From Lelliottia sp. JS-SCA-14 (GTDB lineage: Bacteria; Pseudomonadota; Gammaproteobacteria; Enterobacterales; Enterobacteriaceae): 64,000 bases of DNA. Shown in pieces: positions 18,337 through 28,950 of this stretch. The stretch's first letter is position 1; each line of letters starts with the position of its first letter. The notes under the pieces are model-generated. The model saw only the letters and a list, made by a program, of their open reading frames with translations. It had not been told where the DNA came from and ran no database searches. A program made the translations under genes and the position numbers. The stretch spans positions 1,364,001 through 1,428,000 of the forward strand of contig NZ_CP141606.1 in assembly GCF_035593345.1 (NCBI RefSeq), in the 5' to 3' direction.

Positions 18337-18469
18337 AAAGTGGCATCCTGTTTTCGTTGAAGTTAATGCTTCTCATTTTCATGAATGCGCCGAAGGGATG
18401 CAAGCGATAGTCGCACAAGATGCGCTGTCGGCGGTTGACACCGTCGCGCTCACCGATTAGGTTAGCCAT

Positions 18470-18505
18470 CGAAAATATAAATGATAACTATTCGTAATGC
18501 GTTTA
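18470..18505. promoter_or_regulatory. Fur-box-like sequence of the fepB-entC divergent promoter
   Basis: The AT-rich stretch around AAATGATAACTATTCG (18479-18494) resembles a Fur site made of GATAAT-like hexamers. It lies just upstream of entC, as in E. coli, where Fur controls both directions. Confidence 0.6.
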
Positions 18506-18523
18506 TCGTTTAAGGAGGATGAT

Positions 18524-19699
18524 ATGGATACGTCATTGGCTGAGGAAGTTCAGCACACCGCGACCACGCTGCAATCAGACAGCTTTTTCTTTATGTCGCC
18601 TTATCGCAGTTTCACCACGTCAGGCTGTTTTGCCCGCTTTTCTGAATCCGCCGTCGGCGGCGACGATCCGACTGGTGCCTTCCAGCAAAAACTGGCGCAG
18701 GCCTTCCGACAGGCCAAAGCCCAGGGGATAACGCACCCGATTATGGTCGGCGCGATCCCATTCGATACCCGCAAACCGTCGTCACTGTTTATTCCGCAAA
18801 GCTGGCAAACCTTCTCGCGCCCGGCGCGACAGAAATCCGCGCGCTACCTTCCCGGCGCCCAGGAGCTGACCGTCACGAAGCGCACCGAAATCCCATCGCA
18901 GCCGATTTTCGAAGAGATGGTGGCCCGCGCCGCCGCGCTCACCGCCACGCCGCAGGTGAATAAAGTGGTGCTCTCGCGCCTGATTGATATCGCCGCCGAT
19001 CAGAAGATCGACAGCGGGGCTCTGCTTGAGCGTCTGATTGCGCAAAACCCGGCCAGCTTTAACTTCCACGTGCCGCTCGAAGACGGCGGCGTGCTGCTCG
19101 GCGCCAGCCCAGAGCTGCTGCTGCGCAAAGAGGGGGCGCATTTTAGCTCCCTGCCGCTGGCCGGTTCCGCGCGTCGTCAGCCGGACGATATGCTGGACCG
19201 CGAAGCCGGGAACAAACTGCTGGCCTCGGAAAAAGATCGTCACGAGCACGACCTGGTGACCCAGGCGATGAAAACTGTGCTCGAAACGCGCAGTCACCAT
19301 CTGACCATGCCTTCCTCGCCGCAGCTGGTGACCACACCGACGCTCTGGCATCTGGCGACGCCGGTCGAAGGCGAAGCGCGCGAGAACGAAAATGCCCTGA
19401 CGCTGGCCTGCCTGCTGCACCCAACGCCTGCCCTGAGCGGCTTCCCGCATCAGGCGGCGAAACAGCTGATTGCTGAACTTGAGCCGTTCGATCGCGAACT
19501 GTTCGGCGGCATCGTCGGCTGGTGCGACAGCGAAGGCAACGGCGAGTGGGTCGTCACCATCCGCTGCGCGCGCATTCATGAAAAAACGGTTCGCCTGTTC
19601 GCGGGCGCGGGCATCGTCCCGGCCTCTTCGCCGGTCGGCGAGTGGCGCGAAACCGGGGTGAAACTTTCCACCATGCTCAACGTTTTTGGCCTGCACTGA
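18524..19699 (+). CDS. entC: Isochorismate synthase EntC
   Basis: EntC converts chorismate to isochorismate, the first step of 2,3-dihydroxybenzoate synthesis. The 391 residues end in a chorismate-binding domain with [31 protein letters not shown] and the C-terminal [12 protein letters not shown]. The start at 18524 is set by a strong AAGGAGG site 5 bp upstream; the longer frame from 18497 has none. It heads entCEBAH. Confidence 0.96.
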   Translation: MDTSLAEEVQHTATTLQSDSFFFMSPYRSFTTSGCFARFSESAVGGDDPTGAFQQKLAQAFRQAKAQGITHPIMVGAIPFDTRKPSSLFIPQSWQTFSRPARQKSARYLPGAQELTVTKRTEIPSQPIFEEMVARAAALTATPQVNKVVLSRLIDIAADQKIDSGALLERLIAQNPASFNFHVPLEDGGVLLGASPELLLRKEGAHFSSLPLAGSARRQPDDMLDREAGNKLLASEKDRHEHDLVTQAMKTVLETRSHHLTMPSSPQLVTTPTLWHLATPVEGEARENENALTLACLLHPTPALSGFPHQAAKQLIAELEPFDRELFGGIVGWCDSEGNGEWVVTIRCARIHEKTVRLFAGAGIVPASSPVGEWRETGVKLSTMLNVFGLH

Positions 19700-19708
19700 G
19701 GAATCATC

Positions 19709-21319
19709 ATGACCCTTCCCTTTACCCGCTGGCCCGAAGATTTTGCCCGGCGCTACCGTGAAAAAGGCTACTGGCAGGATCTGCCCCTGACCGACATTTT
19801 GACCCGCCACGCCGGCCGCGACGCGACGGCGATTATCGACGGCGAGCGCCAGTTCACCTATCGCCAGTTCCATCAGGCGGTCAACAATCTGGCGTGCGCA
19901 TTGCAGGCGCAGGGCGTCAAGCGCGGCGAGACGGCGCTGGTGCAGCTCGGCAATGTCGCCGAGTTTTACATCACCTTCTTCGCGCTCCTGCAAGTGGGCG
20001 TCGCGCCCGTCAATGCCCTGTTCAGCCATCAGCGCAGCGAGCTGAACGCCTACGCCACGCAGATTGAACCGGCGCTGCTGATTGCCGACAGGCAGCACGC
20101 CCTGTTTGCGGGCGATGATTTCCTCAATACCTTTGTCGACCAGCACCGCTCCGTGCGCGTGGTGCTGCTGCGCGGTGATACGGGCGAACACGCCCTGGAA
20201 GCGGCGATAGCGCGCCCGGCGGATAACTTTATCGCCAGCCCAACGCCCGCCGACGAAGTGGCGTTTTTCCAGCTCTCCGGCGGCAGCACCGGCACGCCGA
20301 AGCTAATCCCGCGCACCCACAATGACTACTACTACAGCATTCGCCGCAGCAACGAGATTTGCGCCATCAACAGCCAGACGCGCTACCTGAACGCGCTGCC
20401 TGCCGCGCATAACTACGCGATGAGTTCCCCTGGCTCGCTGGGCGTGTTCCTTGCGGGCGGCTGCGTGGTGCTGGCGAATGATCCAAGCGCGACGCTCTGT
20501 TTTCCCCTGATTGAAAAACATCAGATCAACGTCACCTCGCTGGTGCCACCGGCGGTCAGCCTGTGGTTGCAGGCGATTGCCGAAGGAGCGGGCAACGCCC
20601 AGCTCGCATCGCTGGCATTGTTGCAGGTGGGCGGGGCGCGCTTGTCTGCGACCCTTGCCGCGCGGATCCCGGCGGAGATCGGCTGCCAGCTGCAGCAGGT
20701 GTTTGGCATGGCGGAAGGGCTGGTGAACTACACCGCGCTTGACGATTCGCCGGAAAAAATCATGAACACCCAGGGCCGTCCGATGTGTCCGGACGACGAA
20801 GTGTGGGTGGCGGATGAGCACGGTAATCCGCTGCCGCGCGGCGAAGTCGGACGCCTGATGACGCGCGGTCCGTACACCTTCCGCGGCTATTTTAAAAGCC
20901 CGGAGCACAACGCCAGCGCCTTTGACGCCGACGGCTTCTACTGCTCCGGCGATCTGATCGCCATCGACGAACAGGGCTACATCACCGTTCAGGGGCGAGA
21001 GAAAGATCAGATCAACCGCGGGGGCGAGAAGATCGCCGCCGAAGAGATCGAAAACCTGCTCCTGCGCCACGAGGCGGTGATCCATGCGGCGCTCGTCAGC
21101 ATGGAAGACAGCCTGCTGGGCGAGAAAAGCTGCGCGTATCTGGTGGTGAAAACCCCGCTGCGGGCGGTGGACGTGCGGCGTTTTCTGCGTGAGCAGGGCG
21201 TGGCGGATTTCAAGCTGCCGGATCGCGTGGAGAGCGTGGATGCGCTGCCGCTGACGCCGGTAGGAAAAGTGGACAAGAAACAATTGCGCCTGTGGCTGGC
21301 CGAACGCGCCCAGGGCTGA
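19709..21319 (+). CDS. entE: 2,3-dihydroxybenzoate-AMP ligase EntE
   Basis: EntE activates 2,3-dihydroxybenzoate as an acyl-adenylate and loads it onto the aryl-carrier domain of EntB. The 536 residues show the ANL family motifs [17 protein letters not shown] (about 190-206), [26 protein letters not shown] and the C-terminal lysine motif [13 protein letters not shown]. It lies 9 bp after entC and 10 bp before entB. Confidence 0.97.
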   Translation: MTLPFTRWPEDFARRYREKGYWQDLPLTDILTRHAGRDATAIIDGERQFTYRQFHQAVNNLACALQAQGVKRGETALVQLGNVAEFYITFFALLQVGVAPVNALFSHQRSELNAYATQIEPALLIADRQHALFAGDDFLNTFVDQHRSVRVVLLRGDTGEHALEAAIARPADNFIASPTPADEVAFFQLSGGSTGTPKLIPRTHNDYYYSIRRSNEICAINSQTRYLNALPAAHNYAMSSPGSLGVFLAGGCVVLANDPSATLCFPLIEKHQINVTSLVPPAVSLWLQAIAEGAGNAQLASLALLQVGGARLSATLAARIPAEIGCQLQQVFGMAEGLVNYTALDDSPEKIMNTQGRPMCPDDEVWVADEHGNPLPRGEVGRLMTRGPYTFRGYFKSPEHNASAFDADGFYCSGDLIAIDEQGYITVQGREKDQINRGGEKIAAEEIENLLLRHEAVIHAALVSMEDSLLGEKSCAYLVVKTPLRAVDVRRFLREQGVADFKLPDRVESVDALPLTPVGKVDKKQLRLWLAERAQG

Positions 21320-21329
21320 GGAGTGAAAC

Positions 21330-22184
21330 ATGGCAATCCCAAAATTAACCGGTTATGCGCTGCCAACGGCGGCCGAACTGCCGAACAACAAAGTGAGCTG
21401 GGCGTTTGAACCGGAGCGCGCGGCGCTGCTGATCCATGACATGCAGGAATACTTCCTCAACTTCTGGGGCGATAACTGCCCGATGATGGAGCAAGTCGTG
21501 GCGAACATCGCTGCGCTTCGCGAGTACTGCAAAAAGCACAATATTCCGGTCTATTACACCGCCCAGCCGAAAGAGCAGAGCGATGAAGATCGCGCCCTGC
21601 TGAACGACATGTGGGGACCGGGCCTGACGCGTTCTCCGGAGCAGCAGCGCATTGTCGCCGAACTGGCCCCTGACGAAGCCGATACCGTGCTGGTGAAGTG
21701 GCGCTACAGCGCGTTCCACCGCTCGCCGCTGGAGCAGATGCTCAAAGAGACGGGCCGTAATCAGCTGCTGATCACCGGTGTTTATGCCCATATCGGCTGC
21801 ATGACCACCGCCACCGATGCGTTTATGCGCGACATCAAACCGTTCTTCATCGCCGATGCGCTGGCCGATTTCAGCCGCGAAGAGCACCTGATGTCCCTCA
21901 ACTACGTGGCGGGCCGTACCGGTCGCGTGGTGATGACCGACGAACTGCTGCCGTCCGTACCGGCAAGCAAAGAGGCCCTGCGCTCGGTGGTGTTGCCGCT
22001 GCTGGATGAATCCGACGAGCCGATGGATGACGAGAACCTGATCGACTACGGTCTGGACTCTGTGCGCATGATGGCCCTCGCCGCCCGCTGGCGCAAAGTG
22101 CATGGTGATATCGACTTTGTGATGCTGGCGAAAAATCCGACCATTGATGCCTGGTGGGCGCTGCTCTCCCGCGAGGTGAAGTGA
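21330..22184 (+). CDS. entB: Isochorismatase / aryl carrier protein EntB
   Basis: EntB is bifunctional. The N-terminal isochorismatase domain (about 1-205; AALLIHDMQEYFLNFW, VKWRYSAFHRSPL, GVYAHIGCMTTATDAF) makes 2,3-dihydro-2,3-dihydroxybenzoate. The C-terminal aryl carrier domain (about 210-284) carries DYGLDSVRMM, with the phosphopantetheine serine at residue 244. Its stop overlaps the entA start by one base. Confidence 0.97.
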   Translation: MAIPKLTGYALPTAAELPNNKVSWAFEPERAALLIHDMQEYFLNFWGDNCPMMEQVVANIAALREYCKKHNIPVYYTAQPKEQSDEDRALLNDMWGPGLTRSPEQQRIVAELAPDEADTVLVKWRYSAFHRSPLEQMLKETGRNQLLITGVYAHIGCMTTATDAFMRDIKPFFIADALADFSREEHLMSLNYVAGRTGRVVMTDELLPSVPASKEALRSVVLPLLDESDEPMDDENLIDYGLDSVRMMALAARWRKVHGDIDFVMLAKNPTIDAWWALLSREVK

Positions 22185-22939
22185 TGGCCGGGTTTGATTT
22201 CACGGGTAAAACCGTCTGGGTGACCGGGGCCGGAAAGGGCATCGGTTACGCCACGGCGCAGGCTTTTGCTGAGGCGGGCGCGCGGGTGACTGGTTTTGAT
22301 CTCGCGTTCCCGGAGGAGGATTACCAGTTCTCCACTGAAGTGCTGAACGTAGCGGATGCGACCCAGGTGAGCGACGTCTGCGGGCGCGTGCTGGCGACAG
22401 TCGAGCGCCTCGACGTGCTGGTTAACGCGGCAGGGATTTTGCGCATGGGCGCGACGGATCAGCTCTCGCAGGAGGACTGGCAGCAGACTTTTGCCGTCAA
22501 CGTCGGCGGGGCGTTTAACCTGTTCCAGCAGACCATGGGCCAGTTCCGCCGTCAGCAGGGCGGGGCGATTGTCACCGTCGCGTCTGACGCGGCGCACACC
22601 CCGCGCATCGGCATGAGCGCGTACGGTGCATCGAAAGCGGCGCTGAAAAGCCTGGCGCTGACCGTCGGGCTAGAGCTGGCAGGCAGCGGCGTGCGTTGCA
22701 ATATTGTCTCTCCGGGGTCGACGGATACGGACATGCAGCGCACCCTGTGGGTGAGCGATGACGCCGAGCAGCAGCGCATTCGCGGCTTTGGCGAGCAGTT
22801 TAAGCTCGGTATTCCGCTCGGCAAGATTGCGCGTCCGCATGAAATTGCCAACACCATTCTGTTCCTCGCCTCGGATCTGGCCAGCCACATCACGCTGCAG
22901 GATATTGTGGTCGACGGCGGCTCAACCCTGGGGGCGTAA
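22184..22939 (+). CDS. entA: 2,3-dihydro-2,3-dihydroxybenzoate dehydrogenase EntA
   Basis: EntA oxidises the EntB product to 2,3-dihydroxybenzoate with NAD+. The 251-residue SDR enzyme has TGAGKGIGYA (nucleotide binding, N-terminal), NAAGILR, the serine in TVASDAAH and YGASKAA (catalytic Tyr-Lys). The start at 22184 shares a base with the entB stop. Confidence 0.96.
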   Translation: MAGFDFTGKTVWVTGAGKGIGYATAQAFAEAGARVTGFDLAFPEEDYQFSTEVLNVADATQVSDVCGRVLATVERLDVLVNAAGILRMGATDQLSQEDWQQTFAVNVGGAFNLFQQTMGQFRRQQGGAIVTVASDAAHTPRIGMSAYGASKAALKSLALTVGLELAGSGVRCNIVSPGSTDTDMQRTLWVSDDAEQQRIRGFGEQFKLGIPLGKIARPHEIANTILFLASDLASHITLQDIVVDGGSTLGA

Positions 22940-23353
<414 letters not shown>

Positions 23354-23372
23354 GTTTTGTACCCGCGTGTTT

Positions 23373-23450
23373 GTCGGGTGGCGGCTGCGCCTTACCCGAC
23401 CTACAAAATCCCCGAATGTAGGCCCGGTAAGCGTTAGCGCCACCGGGCAA
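23373..23450. repeat. REP/BIME-type palindromic pair
   Basis: Two inverted units (GGGTGGCGGCTGCGCCTTACCC and GGCCCGGTAAGC...CACCGGGC) occupy the start of the entH-cstA gap. The rest of the gap, to 23597, should hold the cstA promoter, but I see no clear regulatory site. Confidence 0.75.
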
Positions 23451-23597
23451 TCCCCCCGCGAAGGTGATCTCCGTAACAATGTCGCGTAAATATCTGGTTT
23501 GACCACGCATTATTGAGTTTCAAAGTTGTTAAATTTTAAGCCGTGATCTAGAAACAAAATGTAACATCTCACTGTTTCACGCTAACGGAAAACAACT

Positions 23598-25703
23598 ATG
23601 AACAACTCAGGGAAATACCTCATCTGGGCCGTGCTCTCCGTTGTGGGCGCATTCGCTCTGGGCTATATCGCCCTCAATCGTGGTGAACAGATCAATGCGC
23701 TATGGATTGTCGTCGCTTCCGTCTGCATTTATCTGATCGCGTATCGTTTTTATGGCCGTTTTATTGCCGACAAAGTGCTGGCGGTCGACGGCACGCGCAT
23801 GACGCCTGCAGTTCGTCATAACGACGGGCTGGACTATGTGCCTACCGATAAAAAAGTGCTGTTCGGTCACCACTTCGCCGCGATTGCCGGGGCGGGGCCG
23901 TTGGTCGGGCCGGTGCTGGCCGCACAGATGGGCTATCTGCCTGGGATGATCTGGATCCTCGCGGGCGTGGTGCTGGCCGGTGCGGTGCAGGACTTCATGG
24001 TGCTGTTTGTCTCCACCCGCCGCGACGGGCGCTCGCTCGGCGAGCTGGTGAAAGAGGAGATGGGCGCCACGGCCGGGGTGATCGCGCTGATCGCCACCTT
24101 TATGATCATGGTGATCATTCTGGCGGTGCTGGCGATGATCGTGGTGAAAGCGCTGACCCACAGTCCGTGGGGAACCTACACCGTGGCCTTCACCATTCCG
24201 CTGGCGATTTTCATGGGGATCTACATTCGCTATATCCGCCCAGGGCGTATCGGTGAAGTGTCGGTCATCGGGCTGTTCTTCCTGGTCTTCGCGATTATCT
24301 CCGGCGGCTGGGTGGCGGAAAGCCCAACCTGGGCGCCGTACTTTGACTTTACCGGCGTGCAGCTGACCTGGATGCTGGTGGGCTACGGTTTTGTGGCGGC
24401 GGTACTGCCGGTCTGGCTGCTGCTGGCCCCGCGCGATTACCTCTCTACGTTCCTGAAAATCGGCACCATTGTCGGTCTGGCGATCGGCATTCTGATCATG
24501 CGTCCGACGCTGACCATGCCAGCTCTGACCAAATTCATCGACGGCACCGGCCCGGTCTGGACCGGCAACCTGTTCCCGTTCCTGTTTATCACCATTGCCT
24601 GCGGGGCGGTGTCTGGCTTCCACGCGTTGATTGCTTCCGGGACTACGCCGAAAATGCTGGCCAATGAAAATCAGGCCTGCCTGATAGGCTACGGCGGCAT
24701 GTTGATGGAGTCCTTCGTGGCGATTATGGCGCTGGTCTCGGCCTGCATCATCGATCCGGGCGTGTACTTTGCGATGAACAGCCCGATGGCGGTACTGGCT
24801 CCGGCCGGAACCGTTGACGTGGTGGCCTCTGCGGCACAGGTGGTGAGCGGCTGGGGCTTCGCGATTACCCCGGAAACCCTGACCCACATTGCGAACGAAG
24901 TGGGCGAGCAGTCGATTATCTCCCGTGCGGGCGGTGCGCCGACGCTGGCGGTAGGGATGGCGTATATCCTTCACGGCGCGCTCGGCGGGCTGATGGATGT
25001 GTCGTTCTGGTATCACTTCGCGATTCTGTTCGAAGCGCTGTTCATCCTCACGGCGGTCGATGCCGGGACGCGTGCGGCGCGCTTTATGCTCCAGGATTTG
25101 CTGGGGGTGATCTCCCCGAATCTGAAGCGCACCGATTCCCTGCCCGCCAACCTGCTGGCAACGGCGCTGTGCGTGCTGGCGTGGGGTTATTTCCTTCATC
25201 AGGGGGTCGTGGATCCGCTCGGTGGGATTAACACCCTGTGGCCGCTGTTCGGTATCGCCAACCAGATGCTGGCCGGCATGGCGCTGATGCTTTGCGCGGT
25301 CGTGCTGTTCAAGATGAAACGCCAGCGTTACGCGTGGGTGGCACTGCTGCCGACGGCGTGGCTGCTGATCTGTACGCTCACCGCGGGCTGGCAGAAAGCG
25401 TTTAGCCCGGATAATAAAGTTGGCTTCCTCGCCATTGCCAATAAGTTCCAGGCGATGATCGACAGCGGCAAAATCCCGATGCAGTACACGGAGTCACAGC
25501 TCTCGCAACTGGTGTTTAACAACCGTCTGGATGCCGGGCTGACCATCTTCTTTATGGTGGTGGTTGTGGTGCTGGCGTTGTACTCTCTGAAGACCGCGCT
25601 GGCGGCGCTGAAAGAAGACAAGCCGACCGCGAAAGAGACGCCATACGAGCCGATGCCGCAAAATCTGGAAGAGATTGTGACGCAGGCGAAAGGGGCGCAT
25701 TAA
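23598..25703 (+). CDS. cstA: Carbon-starvation pyruvate transporter CstA
   Basis: CstA is a large inner-membrane protein; the family imports pyruvate, and sometimes peptides, when cells starve for carbon. The 701 residues match the E. coli length and contain about 18 membrane helices. Family-typical stretches include [19 protein letters not shown] near the N-terminus and [11 protein letters not shown] in the middle. The C-terminal tail after the last helix is cytoplasmic and charged. ybdD follows 131 bp later across a palindromic repeat. Confidence 0.96.
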   Translation: MNNSGKYLIWAVLSVVGAFALGYIALNRGEQINALWIVVASVCIYLIAYRFYGRFIADKVLAVDGTRMTPAVRHNDGLDYVPTDKKVLFGHHFAAIAGAGPLVGPVLAAQMGYLPGMIWILAGVVLAGAVQDFMVLFVSTRRDGRSLGELVKEEMGATAGVIALIATFMIMVIILAVLAMIVVKALTHSPWGTYTVAFTIPLAIFMGIYIRYIRPGRIGEVSVIGLFFLVFAIISGGWVAESPTWAPYFDFTGVQLTWMLVGYGFVAAVLPVWLLLAPRDYLSTFLKIGTIVGLAIGILIMRPTLTMPALTKFIDGTGPVWTGNLFPFLFITIACGAVSGFHALIASGTTPKMLANENQACLIGYGGMLMESFVAIMALVSACIIDPGVYFAMNSPMAVLAPAGTVDVVASAAQVVSGWGFAITPETLTHIANEVGEQSIISRAGGAPTLAVGMAYILHGALGGLMDVSFWYHFAILFEALFILTAVDAGTRAARFMLQDLLGVISPNLKRTDSLPANLLATALCVLAWGYFLHQGVVDPLGGINTLWPLFGIANQMLAGMALMLCAVVLFKMKRQRYAWVALLPTAWLLICTLTAGWQKAFSPDNKVGFLAIANKFQAMIDSGKIPMQYTESQLSQLVFNNRLDAGLTIFFMVVVVVLALYSLKTALAALKEDKPTAKETPYEPMPQNLEEIVTQAKGAH

Positions 25704-25705
25704 CC

Positions 25706-25815
25706 ATTATCACTCACCCCTCACCCCGGCCCTCGCCCCATAGGGGAGAGGGTGAAAACCGCACCGAGCAGTCCCCTCTCCCCTATGGGGAGAGGGTTAG
25801 GGTGAGGGGTAAGGG
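25706..25815. repeat. Long palindromic repeat with CCCTCTCCCC arms
   Basis: CACCCCTCACCCCGGCCCTC...ATAGGGGAGAGGG and its inverted partner CCCCTCTCCCCTATGGGGAG...GTGAGGGG face each other across about 25 bp. Similar units recur at 36771 and 49968. The element lies between cstA and ybdD and could affect mRNA stability. Confidence 0.75.
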
Positions 25816-25834
25816 GACAACACGAGAATCAACC

Positions 25835-26032
25835 ATGTTCGATACCCTATCCAAAGCAGGGAAATACCTCGGCCAGGCGGCCAAAATGATGATCGGTGTG
25901 CCGGATTACGACAACTATGTTGAGCATATGCGCGTCACGCATCCGGACCAGACGCCGATGACCTACGAGGAGTTTTTCCGCGATCGTCAGGACGCCCGTT
26001 ACGGCAGCAAAGGCGGGGCGAAGTGCTGTTAA
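25835..26032 (+). CDS. ybdD: YbdD, small CstA partner (DUF466)
   Basis: This 65-residue protein has the YbdD/YjiX family pattern: [35 protein letters not shown] and a terminal cysteine pair (KCC). Family members are encoded with CstA/BtsT pyruvate transporters and are thought to be needed for their function. The start at 25835 is the conserved [11 protein letters not shown]. Its TAA stop overlaps the stop of the convergent antitoxin gene. Confidence 0.93.
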   Translation: MFDTLSKAGKYLGQAAKMMIGVPDYDNYVEHMRVTHPDQTPMTYEEFFRDRQDARYGSKGGAKCC

Positions 26033-26433
26033 CCCTCTTTCGGGAAGTAAAGGCTGATTTGTTCCTGGGTGCAGCCGTAAATGGCGGCCAGCTTTTCGCG
26101 GGTACGTTTTTGCGGGCGGGAGTCCAGCGCTTCGAGCTGTGAAACGGCGGACTGGCTGATGCCCAGTTTGTCGGCCACTTCCTGCTGGGACAGGCCGCGC
26201 AGAATGCGCCAGGCAGCCTGCAGGCTGACGTTTTCGTAAGTCATGATGCTGCAGACGTCATTTGGCAATCCAACGCCATCGTCGGTGCCGCTCTCCTTAT
26301 CAATTCTCTCCCAGTCATCTTCATTTTCGTCGTCGTACTCAGCGGTTTGCAGAAGCATACGGAAATAGTCGGCGTAAGGGATGACGGCGTACTGCGGGTT
26401 CCCGTCCGCATCAGCGATAAATTGTACATCCAT
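26029..26433 (-). CDS. Antitoxin with C-terminal HTH (Xre)
   Basis: This protein has about 134 residues. The N-terminal part (about 1-65; [20 protein letters not shown] and an acidic [12 protein letters not shown] stretch) is likely to bind the toxin. The C-terminal Xre HTH is clear: [22 protein letters not shown]. It follows and overlaps a RelE-type toxin gene, which is the toxin-first order of HigBA-like modules. An ATG at 26442 would add three residues. The stop codon overlaps that of ybdD. Confidence 0.82.
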   Translation of the reverse strand: MDVQFIADADGNPQYAVIPYADYFRMLLQTAEYDDENEDDWERIDKESGTDDGVGLPNDVCSIMTYENVSLQAAWRILRGLSQQEVADKLGISQSAVSQLEALDSRPQKRTREKLAAIYGCTQEQISLYFPKEG

Positions 26434-26722
26434 AGGGGGCATTCTCCTCGTGAAGATAAGTTGTCGTCGTGCGTCGCTTAACCGCGATGAGATAGCACTC
26501 ATTTCGCGATTCGCCTTGCATCAAAAAGATAACGCGGTATTCACCGACTCTGAGGCGATAGTACTCGCCAGGCATCGTCAGTTTTTTAATGTCCAAATAT
26601 GGCGAGTTTTGATTCGCTATCGCGTTTAACTTTTCCTGAATCCTTTTTTGCGAAAGAGAATCAAGTTTGGCTAAATCTTTTTTCGCCGGTCTGGACCAAA
26701 TAACCCTCATCTGTGACGTCAC
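26411..26722 (-). CDS. RelE/ParE-superfamily toxin
   Basis: This protein of about 103 residues has RelE-fold landmarks: WSRPAKKDLAKLDSLSQKRI, the core YYRLRVGEYRVIFLM, and a basic C-terminal AVKRRTTTTY. Such toxins are usually ribosome-dependent mRNA interferases. The GTG start at 26722 is preferred because AAGGGG lies 6 bp upstream; an ATG at 26710 has no ribosome site. The C-terminus overlaps the antitoxin start, as in coupled type II modules. Confidence 0.8.
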   Translation of the reverse strand: MTSQMRVIWSRPAKKDLAKLDSLSQKRIQEKLNAIANQNSPYLDIKKLTMPGEYYRLRVGEYRVIFLMQGESRNECYLIAVKRRTTTTYLHEENAPYGCTIYR

Positions 26723-26795
26723 TCTACACCCCTTCGAATTATAAGGAAATAATAAGACTATTAGACAAATTCCGAATTTCTTATACGTCACTCTA
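26716..26795. promoter_or_regulatory. Direct repeats around the toxin-antitoxin promoter
   Basis: ACGTCACTCTA occurs at 26716-26726 and again at 26785-26795, bracketing the AT-rich stretch that should hold the promoter. This fits a two-site antitoxin operator. Confidence 0.4.
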
Positions 26796-26900
26796 GAGCG
26801 CGGGATTTGACGGCGAAAGGGGCAAAACGAAGGGTGTCGAGGCGGCTCGCAAGCGCCTCTGTCAGGCGACAGAGGCGTGCAAAAAATGTGGAAGCAGGCT

Positions 26901-27644
26901 TCAGGCGTTTAACCCTCCATCCACGTCCAGACCGGTGCCGGAGATCTGCCCGGCGGCAGGGCTTGCCAGGAAGGTGACCGCCGCCGCGATATCTTCCGGC
27001 TGGCCGTAATGACCGGTGGCAATCAGCTGGCGCTGAGAGTCGGCCTGTTCGCCATCTTCCGGGTTCATGTCGCTGTTGGTCGGGCCGGGATGGACCAGAT
27101 TGACGGTGATCCCGCGCGGACCCAGATCGCGGGCCAGACCGCGAGTCAGGGAGTTAAGCGCCGATTTGGTCATGGAGTAGACGGAGATTCCCGGCTGGGC
27201 GACGCGGTTGGCGAGACAGCTGCCGATATTGATGATGCGCCCGCCGTCAGAGAGATGAACGAGTGCGGCCTGGGTGGCGATGACCACACCGCGGATGTTG
27301 ACGTTGATCAGGGCGTCGATGTCCGCCAGCGTCATGGACTCCAGCGGGCCGCCGCGCGCAATCCCGGCATTGTTGACCAGAATATCCAGCCCACCCAGGG
27401 TTCGCGCCGCATGAGTCACGGCATCCTGAATGGCCTGGGCGCTGGCGCTGTCAGCCTGAATCGCCTCGCTGTGACGCCCAAGTGCGGCGATCTCATCGGC
27501 GACGGCCTGAGCTTTGTCGGCGGATTTTTCATACGTAATAACCACGTCAGCCCCGGCCCGGGCTAATGACAGCGCAATCGCACGCCCCAAACCACGACTG
27601 GCGCCGGTAACCAGCGCCTTCTTACCCGTTAAATCAATCTGCAT
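26901..27644 (-). CDS. SDR-family NAD(P)-dependent oxidoreductase
   Basis: This 247-residue classical short-chain dehydrogenase has TGASRGLGRA (nucleotide binding), NNAGIARGG, a serine in NIGSCLANR and YSMTKSA (catalytic Tyr-Lys). It resembles 3-oxoacyl-ACP reductase-like or BdcA-like proteins, but the substrate cannot be told. The start at 27644 (MQIDLTGKKALVTG) fits the family. It is convergent with nothing and lies downstream of hcxA on the same strand with about 55 bp between. Confidence 0.85.
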   Translation of the reverse strand: MQIDLTGKKALVTGASRGLGRAIALSLARAGADVVITYEKSADKAQAVADEIAALGRHSEAIQADSASAQAIQDAVTHAARTLGGLDILVNNAGIARGGPLESMTLADIDALINVNIRGVVIATQAALVHLSDGGRIINIGSCLANRVAQPGISVYSMTKSALNSLTRGLARDLGPRGITVNLVHPGPTNSDMNPEDGEQADSQRQLIATGHYGQPEDIAAAVTFLASPAAGQISGTGLDVDGGLNA

Positions 27645-27699
27645 GATGACCTCGTTGAGAGTGGTGAGAATCATCATTAGGTATAGACGGTCGGGGCGA

Positions 27700-28788
27700 T
27701 TAGCGGCTGAAGTTTTCCACCTTCACCAGCGCAGCGTAAAGCGTCTCAGGCGTGAGGGTCACCGGCAGGAAGTGGATCGACTCCACCGGGCGCAGCGTAT
27801 GGGCGATCACCTTATCCAGCTCGGCGCGATTGTGGATATCCACGTCCAGTTCACGCAGGGTTGTCGGCAGATGAAAACGCTGATACGCCGCGATTAACTG
27901 CGTGAGAACGTCGTCCTGACCGAGCAGGGCGCTCTGCACCAGGATGCCGTAGGCGACTTTGGTGCCGTGGAGGAATTTGTCAGTCTGCGGCAGGACCGTT
28001 AATCCGTTGTGTACCGCATGCGCGGCGGCCACGCGGGTGTAGCGCTCGCCCAGCCCGCCGACCATCCCGCCACCGGCGATAATGGCATCGACCACATCGC
28101 GAAACGCCTGCGACTGCTCGCCACGAGCCTGATCCGCCAGCGCCTGTTCGCTGCTCTCCAGCAGCACGTCGCGGATCGCCAGCGCGCCGTTGATGCCGAG
28201 TCGCACCGTCAGAGACAGCTCTTCCGGTTTTGGGGCCAGCACCACCGCTTCGTACCATTTCGCCAGCGTATCGCCGATCCCTGCCAGCAGATACTCCGCC
28301 GGGGCGTTGAGGATAATTTGCGGCTCGACCAGCACCAGGAAGTTGGCGTCATCGAAAATCTCAAACTGCAGCGCCTGACCGGCGTCGTTGTACCACACGG
28401 AGAGCGGCGTCCAGGCCGCGCAGGTAGCGGCAATCGTTGGAATGCCGACGAATGGCGCATTCAGTCGACGCGCCACCGCTTTGACCGTGTCGAGCACCGC
28501 GCCGCCGCCCACGCCGATCACCACGCTGACGTCCGTACCCGATTCATTCACCAGATGGGTGACATCGCGCTCGCTGCAGTGGCCTTTAAACAGCAGATGC
28601 TTCGCCCCAGGCGCGTTGAAACTCTCCGGCAGGAACGGACGGGCACCGTCGATGGCGCGTTCGCCGTAGATCCATACCGCGCGGGAAAGCTGCTCCGGGG
28701 TGAAGAAATCGTTCAGGCGCGCGAGGCTGCCGCTGTGGGAGAAATAGTTTGCCGGGCCGGGTACGACGCGAATATCAGTGTTGCTCAT
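27700..28788 (-). CDS. hcxA: Hydroxycarboxylate dehydrogenase HcxA (YbdH)
   Basis: HcxA belongs to the iron-containing alcohol dehydrogenase (GldA-like) superfamily and reduces 2-oxo acids such as 2-oxobutyrate and oxaloacetate. The 362-residue protein has GVGGGAVLDTVKAVARR (cofactor), PTIAATCAAWTPLSVWY, AHAVHNGL and HGTKVAYGILVQ (metal-binding histidines). It is close to E. coli YbdH throughout. The start at 28788 has AGGA upstream. In E. coli it lies beside the methionine aminotransferase ybdL; here the mtn locus and a CUT2 transporter come between. Confidence 0.93.
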   Translation of the reverse strand: MSNTDIRVVPGPANYFSHSGSLARLNDFFTPEQLSRAVWIYGERAIDGARPFLPESFNAPGAKHLLFKGHCSERDVTHLVNESGTDVSVVIGVGGGAVLDTVKAVARRLNAPFVGIPTIAATCAAWTPLSVWYNDAGQALQFEIFDDANFLVLVEPQIILNAPAEYLLAGIGDTLAKWYEAVVLAPKPEELSLTVRLGINGALAIRDVLLESSEQALADQARGEQSQAFRDVVDAIIAGGGMVGGLGERYTRVAAAHAVHNGLTVLPQTDKFLHGTKVAYGILVQSALLGQDDVLTQLIAAYQRFHLPTTLRELDVDIHNRAELDKVIAHTLRPVESIHFLPVTLTPETLYAALVKVENFSR

Positions 28789-28822
28789 GAGGGTGTCCTT
28801 TTTGCGAAGCGCTAACCCGATG

Positions 28823-28846
28823 TTATGTCTGGACATCCGGATGGCT
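28823..28846. promoter_or_regulatory. Weak tandem MetJ-box-like site
   Basis: Three adjacent 8-mers, TTATGTCT, GGACATCC and GGATGGCT, each match 5 of 8 bases of AGACGTCT. They lie between divergent hcxA and the CUT2 operon. The score is modest and chance is possible; the stronger boxes at 35164 and 40834 make it worth noting. Confidence 0.25.
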
Positions 28847-28950
28847 AATAATATTTCGCTTTATCTTATGCCTTTTCACTCGTTGCCAGTCAACCCCAGC
28901 TGTGAAAAATTCCATAAATCAAAATATTAAATGAGAAGGAATGACAGCGG

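Noticed and set aside
18782..20191. 469-codon minus-strand frame across entC and entE
   Set aside because: It is antisense to two well-supported genes and spans their junction.
23700..25199. 499-codon minus-strand frame opposite cstA
   Set aside because: Antisense shadow; it is rich in His, Arg and Gln as expected for the complement of membrane-protein codons.
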